Source: CAYSWK01 sp964434735 (GTDB taxonomy: Archaea > Micrarchaeota > Micrarchaeia > Anstonellales > Bilamarchaeaceae). Taken from it: a DNA stretch of 34,788 nucleotides. The stretch is from assembly GCA_964434735.1 (NCBI GenBank), contig CAYSWK010000010.1, forward strand, positions 1 through 34,788, written 5' to 3'. The translations under genes and the position numbers were made by a program. Positions 15,545-23,024 of this stretch are shown piece after piece. Each line of letters opens with the position of its first letter. Position 1 is the stretch's first letter. The notes under the pieces were generated by a model. The model did not search any database. It was not told where the DNA came from and saw nothing but the letters and a program-made list of their open reading frames with translations.

Positions 15545-16456
15545 ATGTCTGGAACTCAAACGTGCCCTGATTGTGGTGGAAAAAAACTTATTAGGGATTA
15601 TGAAAAGGGGGAATTGCTTTGTGGAAGCTGCGGGCTTATTATTGCTGAAAACATCCAAGACCAAGGTCCTGAATGGCGTGCATTCGATGCAGAACAAAAG
15701 GGGAAAAGAGCACGAAGCGGCGCACCGATCAAGTTCATGAGGCCTAACAAGGGGCTTGTAACTGAGATTGACCAGTATAACCGTGATATTCGTGGTGGAA
15801 AGATTTCACCCAAGAAACAAGCACAGCTTTACCGTATGAGAAAATGGCACAAGCGTGTTTCCGTTTCAACTTCAATGGAACGAAACTTAGTCATTGCCCT
15901 TGCAGAACTTGATAGAGTTGCATCTTCACTTGGTTTGCCTGAAAACATCAAGGAATCGGCAGCACTCATGTACCGAAAGGCGGTTCGTGAGGAATTGATT
16001 CGGGGCAGGCTTATTGAAAGCGTTGTTGCGGCAGTCATTTATGCAATTTGCAGGATTCAGATGATTCCACGTACCCTTGATGAAATTTCAAAGGCTTCGG
16101 GTATTGAAAAGAAGGAAATCGGACGCGCATACCGTTTCATTAAAATGGAACTTGATATGGAAGTGCCACTTACCGACCCTTCACAGTACGTGCAAAAGTT
16201 TGCAACGGCACTTCGCTTGGGCGGAGACGTGCAGCAGGAAGCAGTCAAGCTCATCAAGAAATCACTTCGAAAGGGATTGATTTCGGGACGTGGTCCAACG
16301 GGCGTTGCTGCTGCGGCACTTTACATTGCAGCTGCACTTCATGGGGAAAAGAGAACCCAAAAGGAAGTTGCAGATGTTGCCGGAGTTACGGAAGTAACCA
16401 TTCGAAACAGGTACCGCGAACTCAAGAAAGAGCTCGGGCTTAAGATCAACCTTTAG
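15545..16456 (+). CDS. tfb: Transcription initiation factor B (TFB)
   Basis: A 303-residue archaeal TFIIB homologue that bridges TBP and RNA polymerase. The N-terminal zinc ribbon uses C7, C10, C26 and C29. The B-reader/linker follows with EWRAFD and the conserved GAPIKFMRPNKGL. Two cyclin repeats (about 110-200 and 205-300) make up the core, the second carrying the BRE-recognition helix TQKEVADVAGVTEVTIRNRYREL. Length is standard. The start has a strong GGAGG at 15533-15537, 7-8 nt before the ATG, so this mRNA has a leader, unlike many neighbours. It is the only tfb in the window. Confidence 0.95.
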   Translation: MSGTQTCPDCGGKKLIRDYEKGELLCGSCGLIIAENIQDQGPEWRAFDAEQKGKRARSGAPIKFMRPNKGLVTEIDQYNRDIRGGKISPKKQAQLYRMRKWHKRVSVSTSMERNLVIALAELDRVASSLGLPENIKESAALMYRKAVREELIRGRLIESVVAAVIYAICRIQMIPRTLDEISKASGIEKKEIGRAYRFIKMELDMEVPLTDPSQYVQKFATALRLGGDVQQEAVKLIKKSLRKGLISGRGPTGVAAAALYIAAALHGEKRTQKEVADVAGVTEVTIRNRYRELKKELGLKINL

Positions 16457-16488
16457 ATTTTTTATTTATTTTTCTCTTTTTGGTTTTT
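16457..16488 (+). terminator. T-rich terminator after tfb
   Basis: A 32-nt pyrimidine-rich stretch with several runs of four to six T follows the tfb stop codon and reaches almost to the next start codon at 16491. Confidence 0.55.
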
Positions 16489-16490
16489 GT

Positions 16491-16721
16491 ATGGTATCGC
16501 TTGAAACACTTGAAAACGAGATACGAAAAGTCTCAAGCGAAACGTATTCGTGTCCTCATTGCAAGGCACAAAATGAACCACTAATTGATAATTGTATTTC
16601 GTGCAAAAAGAAAACCCACCGGACACGGATGCTTTCGATCCTTTTGAAGAAACATAAAGAGCTCAAAGAGGGCAAGAAACCAGGAATCATGGATACGGTC
16701 AAGCAGTGGTTTGGGGTTTGA
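16491..16721 (+). CDS. Small zinc-ribbon protein
   Basis: A 76-residue protein with a CPHC / CISC pair (C21, C24, C35, C38), a single zinc ribbon, preceded by a short helix and followed by a Lys-rich helix (LLKKHKELKEGKK) and the C-terminal DTVKQWFGV. I do not know its function. The basic helix and zinc ribbon suggest nucleic-acid or protein binding. It begins 34 nt after tfb within a T-rich stretch and has no obvious ribosome-binding site; it may be read through from tfb. Confidence 0.7.
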   Translation: MVSLETLENEIRKVSSETYSCPHCKAQNEPLIDNCISCKKKTHRTRMLSILLKKHKELKEGKKPGIMDTVKQWFGV

Positions 16722-16786
16722 GCAAATTTTTTAATGAATCCTAAAAAGAATAAGGGAGACGTATCCCCTAAACAAACAAATACTAG

Positions 16787-16951
16787 TCAGAACTCAAGAT
16801 TCAATGTCATGCGTGACATTTCCTCATTGAGTTCTTCATTTCATTCAGAACTCAAGATCAGTTTGTCCTAGCGGACAAATCTCTTTCGTTCTTTCTCACT
16901 TTGTTCGTCAGAACTCAAGATCTTCCTCATTGTGCTGAATTTCTCCAGCAC
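16787..16951 (+). repeat. Three 14-nt direct repeats, each followed by a hairpin (possible structured RNA)
   Basis: The 302-nt gap 16722-17023 has no gene. TCAGAACTCAAGAT occurs at 16787-16800, 16845-16858 and 16908-16921 (spacings 58 and 63 nt). After each copy comes an inverted repeat: AATGTCA/TGACATT (16803-16809 and 16814-16820), TTTGTCC/GGACAAA (16862-16868 and 16873-16879), and GTGCTG/CAGCAC (16932-16937 and 16946-16951). TTGAGTTCT at 16827-16835 is the exact complement of AGAACTCAA in the repeat, so unit 1 can fold into a longer stem enclosing its hairpin. It is not CRISPR: repeats are too short and spacers are themselves palindromic. Confidence 0.65.
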
Positions 16952-17023
16952 TCGGCGGTATTGCATTTCATCAAGTAGTATACTATCAAAAGGAAACTAT
17001 AAAAAGTCGCATTTTCGGTTGGC

Positions 17024-18046
17024 CTAAACGTATTTCATCAATTCTGAAACAGCATCGAACTTTCGTGCAAAAACGGCGAAACGCTGCACGTTCTTTCGAA
17101 GCAACGTAGCATCCTCAATCGCTTTTTCTATAACAAGGGAGTTGGCAAACTGCATGTCAACGGCAACACCAAGGCCAAGGGCGGCGATTTGTTTTGCATT
17201 GTTGGCACGCTCTGCATAATTCCCATCATAAAGGACTACCAGGGGTTTACCGCACAAAAGTGCTTCCATAATGGTACTGTGGCCGCCATGGCTTATGATA
17301 ACATTGGCATTGGCAAAATAGGAAGGATAATCATCTTTTGAAATCGTTTTGAGGTTTTTACCCTTTAAAGTTGAGAAAAATTCACCCTTTGTTTGCGCAA
17401 GAAGGGAAAGCGCCTTCGTATTATCAGTACCCCCTAACGCTACGAGCACGTGAAGGTATTTTTTTGAAGGGATAGTACGCGCAAGCGGGCCAACATACGT
17501 GTACTTCTCAGGATGGCCAAAATAAACCATGTTTGGCTCAGATATTGAATAGGGGGGAGGAAAATCCGCAACAAAAACATGATCTGGTGCGACAGAAGTA
17601 AGGGCACTTAAGGTCTCTGCGCCTTTTCCAAGGATTCGCGTATTGGTAAAGATGGAAAGGTCATTATTGTTGGTTATGAAATAGACGGGGCATTTACCGT
17701 AAAGCTTTGCGGCCATAAGGCCGACAATGCTTGAATCAACAAAGATGGCTTTTGGCTTTTCCTTTTGCATGCGGGAACTTAATTTTGCAAGCTCGTTGAA
17801 TTTTATGCGTTTTATGTATTCAACAGCATTTTTTTGGATGTCAAGACCGTTTGAATCATTTTTAAGAATAAAGGAGAATTTAAGATCTACAACTTCAAGA
17901 TTGCGCTCCTTTGCAAGGGTTACTCCGTCTCCATACGTAAATAATGTAACGTTCCCTTTTTTCTCAAGAGATTTGTAAAGCGGAGTCATACGAGCAATAT
18001 GGCCATAGCCGATGCCTTCTGCGATGATGTAGAATCGCTCTGTCAT
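17024..18046 (-). CDS. GT-B fold glycosyltransferase (MurG / family 1-28 like)
   Basis: A 340-residue protein. The N-terminal EGIGYGHIARM (residues about 9-19) is the acceptor-side glycine loop of GT-B enzymes. The C-terminal half has VLVALGGTDN and the nucleotide-sugar binding signature ISHGGHSTIMEALLCGKPLVV (near 265-285). It probably transfers a sugar from a UDP-sugar to a lipid or protein acceptor; acceptor and sugar are unknown. I chose ATG 18046 over the longer frame because the TATA box at 18068-18075 is about 25 nt upstream and the GT-B fold begins directly after it. It is divergent from tRNA-Pro. Confidence 0.85.
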   Translation of the reverse strand: MTERFYIIAEGIGYGHIARMTPLYKSLEKKGNVTLFTYGDGVTLAKERNLEVVDLKFSFILKNDSNGLDIQKNAVEYIKRIKFNELAKLSSRMQKEKPKAIFVDSSIVGLMAAKLYGKCPVYFITNNNDLSIFTNTRILGKGAETLSALTSVAPDHVFVADFPPPYSISEPNMVYFGHPEKYTYVGPLARTIPSKKYLHVLVALGGTDNTKALSLLAQTKGEFFSTLKGKNLKTISKDDYPSYFANANVIISHGGHSTIMEALLCGKPLVVLYDGNYAERANNAKQIAALGLGVAVDMQFANSLVIEKAIEDATLLRKNVQRFAVFARKFDAVSELMKYV

Positions 18047-18067
18047 GAGAATATGTCCAAAAACAGG

Positions 18068-18075
18068 TATAAAAA
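18068..18075. promoter_or_regulatory. Shared TATA box between the glycosyltransferase gene and tRNA-Pro
   Basis: TATAAAAA preceded by AGG. It is about 25 nt from the glycosyltransferase ATG on one side and about 30 nt from the tRNA 5' end on the other. The same AGGTATAAAAA string is at 19598-19608 between another divergent pair. Confidence 0.6.
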
Positions 18076-18101
18076 CCCTCTTTGACATGAATTAGCTGTT
18101 T

Positions 18102-18229
18102 GGGATCGTATGTTAACCTGGTAGACTACGAGCTTCGGGTAAACTTTTTTCAAAAAAAGTTTAATCAAAAAACCTTTTGGAGAGTTTAAGAAACAGTTCG
18201 TGATCCGAGTTCAAATCTCGGCGGTCCCA
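18102..18229 (+). tRNA. tRNA-Pro(CGG) with a 55-nt intron
   Basis: The acceptor stem GGGATCG (18102-18108) pairs with CGGTCCC (18222-18228), with A73 at 18229; CCA is not encoded. The D arm has AACCTGGTA with a T-T mismatch at pair 10-25. The anticodon stem is CGAGC 18129-18133 with GTTCG 18196-18200, and the anticodon CGG is 18136-18138. The T arm CCGAG-TTCAAAT-CTCGG spans 18205-18221. The intron lies between position 37 (G 18139) and position 38 (A 18195), i.e. 18140-18194. A relaxed bulge-helix-bulge can be drawn: TTC pairs with GAA 18190-18192, AAAC 18141-18144 with GTTT 18184-18187, and the cuts fall in GGT and ACA bulges. The intron also has a competing self-hairpin (AAACTTTTT with AAAAAGTTT). 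Confidence 0.88.
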
Positions 18230-18277
18230 ATTTATTATTCTGCTTAAAACAACAATTAAAAGCAACATACTCGAAGA

Positions 18278-18778
18278 ATGAGCATGAAGTATTGGAGCAT
18301 TGGAACGATTATTACGGGAATTATTCTCATTTGCATTGCGGCATTTCATGTGCAAACGCCATTTGATACTTTTGCAAAGGACTCGTTTGATGGAACGGCA
18401 CAAACGATTGTATTTTTGGTTATGATTGGTGCGGGAATTATTCTTCTTTATCTTGGCGCACTTATGTACATGATGCTTAGTGAATTACTTTCGCTTCCAA
18501 AAATACCCAAAGAAATCGAGCAGAAACTGGCTGGTATTGAGTCAAAGGGAATAGTTGAGAGTGCGGTTGAAAAAATAAACAAGGCAGTTTACTACTCGTT
18601 TGTTGCATTTGCGGCCATAATGACGGGCGCAATAGGCGGAACGTTCGTAGGGTACGAAGATATTAATTATGTCTTTGTTTTCGGCATTTTCCTTGTATTT
18701 GATGGGACATATCAAGTGCTACACAAGGATGGCGATAAGGTAACCGATAAGCCCAAGAAACAGGCCAAGAAGGCTTAA
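18278..18778 (+). CDS. Membrane protein of unknown function, four predicted helices
   Basis: A 166-residue protein that I cannot assign. Hydrophobic helices lie at about 6-24, 42-66, 105-125 and 130-146, with an amphipathic stretch LPKIPKEIEQKLAGIESKGIVESAVEKINKA-like between helices 2 and 3 and a Lys-rich tail. An alternative ATG at 18284 is better spaced (26 nt) from the TATA-like ATTAAAAG at 18255-18262. Its last 60 nt overlap, tail to tail, the 3' end of the UbiA gene on the other strand; the overlapped part encodes the basic tail. Confidence 0.7.
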   Translation: MSMKYWSIGTIITGIILICIAAFHVQTPFDTFAKDSFDGTAQTIVFLVMIGAGIILLYLGALMYMMLSELLSLPKIPKEIEQKLAGIESKGIVESAVEKINKAVYYSFVAFAAIMTGAIGGTFVGYEDINYVFVFGIFLVFDGTYQVLHKDGDKVTDKPKKQAKKA

Positions 18779-19579
18779 ATTACGCGCACGTTTGTAGCTT
18801 TTTGCATCTGCGCGCTTGAGAAGCGAGTAGATGATTGCAAGAAAACAGAGAATTCCCCCAAAAACAAACGCAAGTGCAGGAATCGTTTTTTGAAAGTAAT
18901 TGAGCGCAAAGGGAAGCAATGCAAGCACAATAAAGGAGACATAGAGTGCGATTGCAAGAAGGATTGAATTTGTTTCACCTATGACCATGGGGAGAGTTCG
19001 GGCGTTTCGTGCTTTCTTATCTCCTTCAACATCCTGGACCGTTTTTATAATTTCACGGGCCAAACCTGCAACAAAGGCAACCGCCGCAAGGATGAGGGAA
19101 ACAGGAAGGAGAAAGGGGAGAACAACAAGGTTGCCAAAGATGAAGGGTATTGCCATGGTGAGTGCAATGTAGAGATTCCCAACAAGTGCGATGTCCTTGA
19201 GCTTGTAGTTGTAAAGAATTGCCGCAAGATTGAATAAAAGTGCAATGATGAACGCAGGCGTGTTGATGAAGGCTGCACAGATAACTGAAACGCAATGAGA
19301 AAACCAAGCGAAATAAAGGGCACTTTCCGGTTTTATTTTGCCCGTAACAAGTGGGCGGTCTTTTTTGCCGTTTAAGCGATCGGTTTCAATATCAAGATAA
19401 TCGTTAAGTGCAAAGGAGCCCATTTCACTAAAAATAGGAACTAAAAGGGCAAGGGCAAGCACCGAATCAAAAGGGGGCACGGAACCGTTTGCAACGACAA
19501 GGCCGACAAATACGGCGATGGCAAGCATAATTGCGTGCTCAAAACGGGTGAGCGCAAGCCAATCTTTAAGGGAAGACAT
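18719..19579 (-). CDS. UbiA-family prenyltransferase, probable digeranylgeranylglyceryl phosphate synthase
   Basis: A 286-residue integral membrane enzyme with 8-9 hydrophobic helices. The two Asp-rich motifs that bind Mg-prenyl diphosphate are intact: NDYLDIETD at 59-67 and DVEGDKKARNARTLP in the second half. The pattern NDYLDIETDRLNGKKDRPLVTGKI is typical of archaeal DGGGP synthase, which makes the second ether bond of archaeal membrane lipids. I chose ATG 19579 because the TATA box at 19601-19608 is 25 nt upstream; the longer frame adds 20 residues that are not family-like. A second, more divergent UbiA lies at 23796. Confidence 0.85.
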   Translation of the reverse strand: MSSLKDWLALTRFEHAIMLAIAVFVGLVVANGSVPPFDSVLALALLVPIFSEMGSFALNDYLDIETDRLNGKKDRPLVTGKIKPESALYFAWFSHCVSVICAAFINTPAFIIALLFNLAAILYNYKLKDIALVGNLYIALTMAIPFIFGNLVVLPFLLPVSLILAAVAFVAGLAREIIKTVQDVEGDKKARNARTLPMVIGETNSILLAIALYVSFIVLALLPFALNYFQKTIPALAFVFGGILCFLAIIYSLLKRADAKSYKRARNLSLLGLFLGLIGYLIAILV

Positions 19580-19600
19580 ATCTCTATTTCCAGGACAAGG

Positions 19601-19608
19601 TATAAAAA
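19601..19608. promoter_or_regulatory. Shared TATA box giving two leaderless divergent transcripts
   Basis: One TATAAAAA element lies in the 50-nt gap between the ATG of ubiA (19579, minus) and the ATG of the HprK-like gene (19630, plus). Its centre is 25 nt from one and 26 nt from the other, so a single box seems to serve both start codons. Confidence 0.65.
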
Positions 19609-19629
19609 GCTGGCAATAATAGACAAAGC

Positions 19630-20583
19630 ATGGCATCATACTCGGTAAAGCTCATTTCACTTGAAGAACGCAACAAACGGATGTTTGAGCTTGCATCAGG
19701 CGGAATGCATGAGCGAAAGGCAGACATTCACGGATGCTGCATCAAGCTCTTTACGGACAACCACGAATTCAAGGATGCGTGGGAATCAAACTTCAAACCC
19801 ATGCTTGACGGGATTAGGCCTCACGGAAGGATTTTTGCCGTTTGTACTGCTTCAAAGAAATTTCAAGTTCTGTATGACCCAAGCACCAAGACCGTGTTCA
19901 TAGAAAATTGCGATTATTATGGGTGGGTCAAATCAATTGCGCTAGGACTTGTTGCTGACTATCTTGAAGATGTGCCGTCTGAATCAAAAAGAAACTCGAT
20001 TCACGGAAGTTATGTGGATCTGCATGGGCAGGGAATTGCAATTATTGGTACTTCCGGAAGCGGGAAGACAACACTTACATACGGGCTCATGACATTACCT
20101 GATTATAATTTCATGACGGATGACTGGCTGTTTGTTCGAACGCTTCGAAATGACGTGTTGGCATTTTCGGCAGAAAAGAATTCATACATCCGGGATGATT
20201 TGGCACAAAACTGGCCGCAATTTGAGCAGAAACTTAAAGGGCTCGTACTTGACAACAAGCAACGGGCGATTGTTGACGTAAAACACATGTTTGGATCAGA
20301 TAGAGTACGTTCAAACTCAACACTGACGGGAGTAGTGCTTCTTACGCGCGACAAGAAAAACCCAACTCCTTGGAAGAAACTTTCAGCAAAAGAAGCGCTT
20401 GAATTCATGGTAAAAAATGACTTTTGCAACCCCCATCAACTCCTCAGAAGCAAAAAGAAGGTTGATGACCGCAAGAAATTCTTCCTTGAACTCTTTGGCC
20501 GGGTTCCCGTGTACCTTTTGAACACGATTGAAACACCAAAGGAAAGCATGCAACACTTGCAAAAACTGATGGAAAAGAAATAA
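19630..20583 (+). CDS. HprK/PEPCK-like P-loop kinase domain protein
   Basis: A 317-residue protein whose middle resembles the C-terminal catalytic domain of HPr kinase/phosphorylase: IHGSYVDLHGQGIAIIG leads into Walker A GTSGSGKT (140-147), followed by the acidic DDW at 164-166. In HprK this fold phosphorylates a Ser on HPr; archaea usually lack the PTS, so the target here is unknown. The N-terminal 120 residues are not the usual HprK N-terminal domain. A lesser alternative is a PEPCK-superfamily enzyme with a small-molecule substrate. The gene is leaderless by TATA spacing and precedes aguB by 34 nt. Confidence 0.7.
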   Translation: MASYSVKLISLEERNKRMFELASGGMHERKADIHGCCIKLFTDNHEFKDAWESNFKPMLDGIRPHGRIFAVCTASKKFQVLYDPSTKTVFIENCDYYGWVKSIALGLVADYLEDVPSESKRNSIHGSYVDLHGQGIAIIGTSGSGKTTLTYGLMTLPDYNFMTDDWLFVRTLRNDVLAFSAEKNSYIRDDLAQNWPQFEQKLKGLVLDNKQRAIVDVKHMFGSDRVRSNSTLTGVVLLTRDKKNPTPWKKLSAKEALEFMVKNDFCNPHQLLRSKKKVDDRKKFFLELFGRVPVYLLNTIETPKESMQHLQKLMEKK

Positions 20584-20617
20584 AATTCATTACACACATA
20601 CTTTGATCAGTGATACT

Positions 20618-21466
20618 ATGAACGTCAAGATTGCACTCATTCAAATGTCAATGGAACCGACGGCAGAGGGAAATCGCAAAAAGGCGGCACGCCTGATTAA
20701 ACGCGCGGCAAAAAAGGGCGCGAACATTATTTGTTTGCCTGAAATATTCACGGGGCCTTATTTCTGCCAAACAGAACATGCGAATGGGGAAGCATATGCA
20801 GAAGAAGTGCCGGGCCCTACTGTGGAGCAATTCTCAAAACTTGCACAAACACTTGGGATAGTCATCGTTGGCGGTTCGGTGTACGAAAAGGAAGGTGCAA
20901 ATAGGTACAATACGGCATTCGTGATTGATGCTGACGGAACGTATAAGGGAAAGTACCGGAAAATGCATATTCCTCAAGACCCTTCGTACTATGAGCAAAA
21001 CTATTTCAAGCAAGGAGATTTGGGTTTTCAAGTGTTCGAAACGCGATACGGAAAACTAGCAACCTTGATTTGCTATGACCAATGGTTCCCTGAAGCAGCA
21101 CGATCGGCAGCTTTAATGGGTGCAGAGATTATTTTCTACCCAACCGCAATCGGAACAGTTGATAATGTTGAACAAACCGAAGGAAACTGGCAAACGGCCT
21201 GGGAAGCAGTGCAACGGGGCCATGCAGTTGCAAACGCAGTGGTCGTTGCAACCGTAAATCGCGTAGGGAAAGAAGGGGAAATGAACTTTTGGGGCGGATC
21301 ATTTATTTATGATCAATTCGGAACACTGAAAGCTCATGCAAAAAATAAGGAAAAAATAGTTATGGCTGAAGTTGATTTAGAATTGCAAGAACAGGTGCGT
21401 AAAGGCTGGAGGTTCTTCCTTGAAAGACGACCGAGTGCATATGAAAAACTGGTTGAGCAAAAATGA
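20618..21466 (+). CDS. aguB: N-carbamoylputrescine amidase
   Basis: A 282-residue nitrilase-superfamily enzyme that hydrolyses N-carbamoylputrescine to putrescine, CO2 and ammonia. The Glu-Lys-Cys triad is visible: E42 in LPEIFTGPYF, K115 in YRKMHIPQDP, C152 in ICYDQWFPEAAR. The HIPQDPSYYEQNYF segment is characteristic of AguB and its plant homologues. ATG 20618 was chosen over the upstream TTG because AGTGAT lies 4 nt before it. It starts a tightly packed set (4-nt overlap, then 10- and 4-nt gaps) ending with aguA, the enzyme making its substrate. Confidence 0.93.
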   Translation: MNVKIALIQMSMEPTAEGNRKKAARLIKRAAKKGANIICLPEIFTGPYFCQTEHANGEAYAEEVPGPTVEQFSKLAQTLGIVIVGGSVYEKEGANRYNTAFVIDADGTYKGKYRKMHIPQDPSYYEQNYFKQGDLGFQVFETRYGKLATLICYDQWFPEAARSAALMGAEIIFYPTAIGTVDNVEQTEGNWQTAWEAVQRGHAVANAVVVATVNRVGKEGEMNFWGGSFIYDQFGTLKAHAKNKEKIVMAEVDLELQEQVRKGWRFFLERRPSAYEKLVEQK

Positions 21467-21696
21467 GCAAGGAAAAAAACGATGCATCCCTTGTACTTTC
21501 GTTTGTCGAAAATAAGGAAACCTTCGAACTATGGAGTTATGGGAAGACAGAATGCAAAGAGTATACGTTGTACGTACTTGACGATCCCGACTCATACGAT
21601 ATGCCCTGGGTAGTGAAAAAATATGCGCATGAACCTACTCGGGAACAAATGTTACATGACGCACAAGCATATCAAAAAGGAAATATGAAGAAATAG
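21463..21696 (+). CDS. Small hypothetical protein in the agu operon (77 residues)
   Basis: I do not recognise it. It overlaps the aguB stop codon by 4 nt (ATGA), so it is translationally coupled. Acidic and aromatic residues dominate (SFVENKETFELWSYG, LDDPDSYDMPWVVKKYAHEP), with a helical C-terminus. No membrane segment or Cys motif is present. Being between aguB and aguA suggests a role in agmatine/putrescine metabolism or its control, but this is positional inference. Confidence 0.65.
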   Translation: MSKEKNDASLVLSFVENKETFELWSYGKTECKEYTLYVLDDPDSYDMPWVVKKYAHEPTREQMLHDAQAYQKGNMKK

Positions 21697-21706
21697 GGGA
21701 AAGAAA

Positions 21707-21946
21707 ATGGAATTACCGAGATATTTCATAGTTGGAGTTAATTTAGTAAAAACAGTTGCAACAAAAGAAGGCGGAATGGACGTGCTTGCACTCGACTTCA
21801 AAACGGGAGAATTTGTACGGGACATGAAATACCTTAGCATCATACTTCACCCTGAAGAAAGCGACCTCGATATGGACACGGAAGAACTTTCAGAAAAGGA
21901 ATTCAACAAAAAAGTTGAGGAAATAAAGAAAAAAATCAAAAAGTGA
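21707..21946 (+). CDS. Small hypothetical protein in the agu operon (79 residues)
   Basis: Not recognised. The N-terminal half looks like a small beta sheet (YFIVGVNLVKTVATKEGGMDVLALDFKTGEF with short connections), and the C-terminal third is a highly charged helix ending in KKVEEIKKKIKK. A GGGGAAAG-like purine stretch just upstream serves as ribosome-binding site. It begins 10 nt after the previous small gene and ends 4 nt before aguA. Confidence 0.65.
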   Translation: MELPRYFIVGVNLVKTVATKEGGMDVLALDFKTGEFVRDMKYLSIILHPEESDLDMDTEELSEKEFNKKVEEIKKKIKK

Positions 21947-21950
21947 GGAT

Positions 21951-23024
21951 ATGGCAAAAAAACTCGATGCACCTACTGCTCATCAATATCACATGCCACC
22001 TGAATGGACATTCCAAGAATCGGTCTGGATGAGCTGGCCAAAGGATCCGCTTACCTTTGAACCTGAAACGATCTTACCCCAGGTTGAGAAAAGCTATGCA
22101 CTTGCAATCAAACATCTTTCTGAAAACCAGGTCGTGAATATTTTTGTCAATTCCCATGAGGAACAAAAACGCGTTTTGGGAATTCTCAAAAAAAATGGGG
22201 TTGATGGGCCGCAGCACCAATTAAAATTCGTCATCCAAAAAACGCAGGACGTGTGGTTACGAGACTATGGCCCTACGTTTGTTATGGATGCACATGGAAA
22301 CAAAACCGCCATCAAATGGATATACAATGGATACGGGAAATATGAGGAACTTGCTCTTGATACGGAAGTTTTTGAGGACGGAATTCCTAACGCACCTGAA
22401 ATTAAAATGGTAAAACCCGGAATCATACTTGAGGGTGGATCTATAGAAGTAAATGGTGCGGGAGTCTGCCTTACTACAAAGCAATGCCTTTTGAACAAAA
22501 ACAGGAACCCAACGCTTACCCAAACGCAGATTGAGGAAAAACTCAAATATTACCTTGGAGTTACAAAAATCCTGTGGCTTAACGAAGGAATTGTTGGGGA
22601 CGATACGGACGGACATATTGATGATATTGCGCGGTTTGTTGATGAGAACACAATCGTATACGTAAAAGAAACGGACAAAAAAGACCCCAATTACGCGATT
22701 ACGCAAGAGATTGAAGCGAACCTTAAGAAAATGACTGATGCGAAGGGAAAACCGTTCAAATTAGTGGCGATCCCTATGCCTAAACTCTTTTATTATGAGG
22801 GAAGGCCCTTACCCGCAAGCTATGCAAACTTCTACATAGGAAATAATGTCGTTCTTGTGCCGACGTTTGATGATGAAAATGATGCAAAAGCACTTACTAT
22901 CATTCAAAAGTGCTTTATGGGCAGAAAGGTCATAGGCATTCCTGCACGCGCATGGGTGCACGGGCTTGGGACGATCCATTGCTCGACACAGCAGGAACCT
23001 GCAGGGAATAAAAACCAACTGTGA
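21951..23024 (+). CDS. aguA: Agmatine deiminase
   Basis: A 357-residue guanidino-group modifying enzyme (PPAD fold) that converts agmatine to N-carbamoylputrescine and ammonia. Characteristic parts: the N-terminal HMPPEWTFQESVWMSWP, QDVWLRDYGPTF, ILEGGSIEVNG, the central GIVGDDTDGHIDDIARF with catalytic His/Asp, and the catalytic Cys344 in LGTIHCSTQQEP near the C-terminus. Length is typical. With aguB it gives a two-step agmatine-to-putrescine route. The arginine decarboxylase that would make agmatine is not in the window. It overlaps the start of the next KaiC-like gene by 4 nt if GTG 23021 is used. Confidence 0.95.
   Translation: MAKKLDAPTAHQYHMPPEWTFQESVWMSWPKDPLTFEPETILPQVEKSYALAIKHLSENQVVNIFVNSHEEQKRVLGILKKNGVDGPQHQLKFVIQKTQDVWLRDYGPTFVMDAHGNKTAIKWIYNGYGKYEELALDTEVFEDGIPNAPEIKMVKPGIILEGGSIEVNGAGVCLTTKQCLLNKNRNPTLTQTQIEEKLKYYLGVTKILWLNEGIVGDDTDGHIDDIARFVDENTIVYVKETDKKDPNYAITQEIEANLKKMTDAKGKPFKLVAIPMPKLFYYEGRPLPASYANFYIGNNVVLVPTFDDENDAKALTIIQKCFMGRKVIGIPARAWVHGLGTIHCSTQQEPAGNKNQL

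Noticed and set aside
16787..16921. Three regularly spaced direct repeats as a CRISPR array
   Set aside because: The repeat is only 14 nt, the intervals (44-49 nt between copies) contain palindromes, and no cas genes are present.
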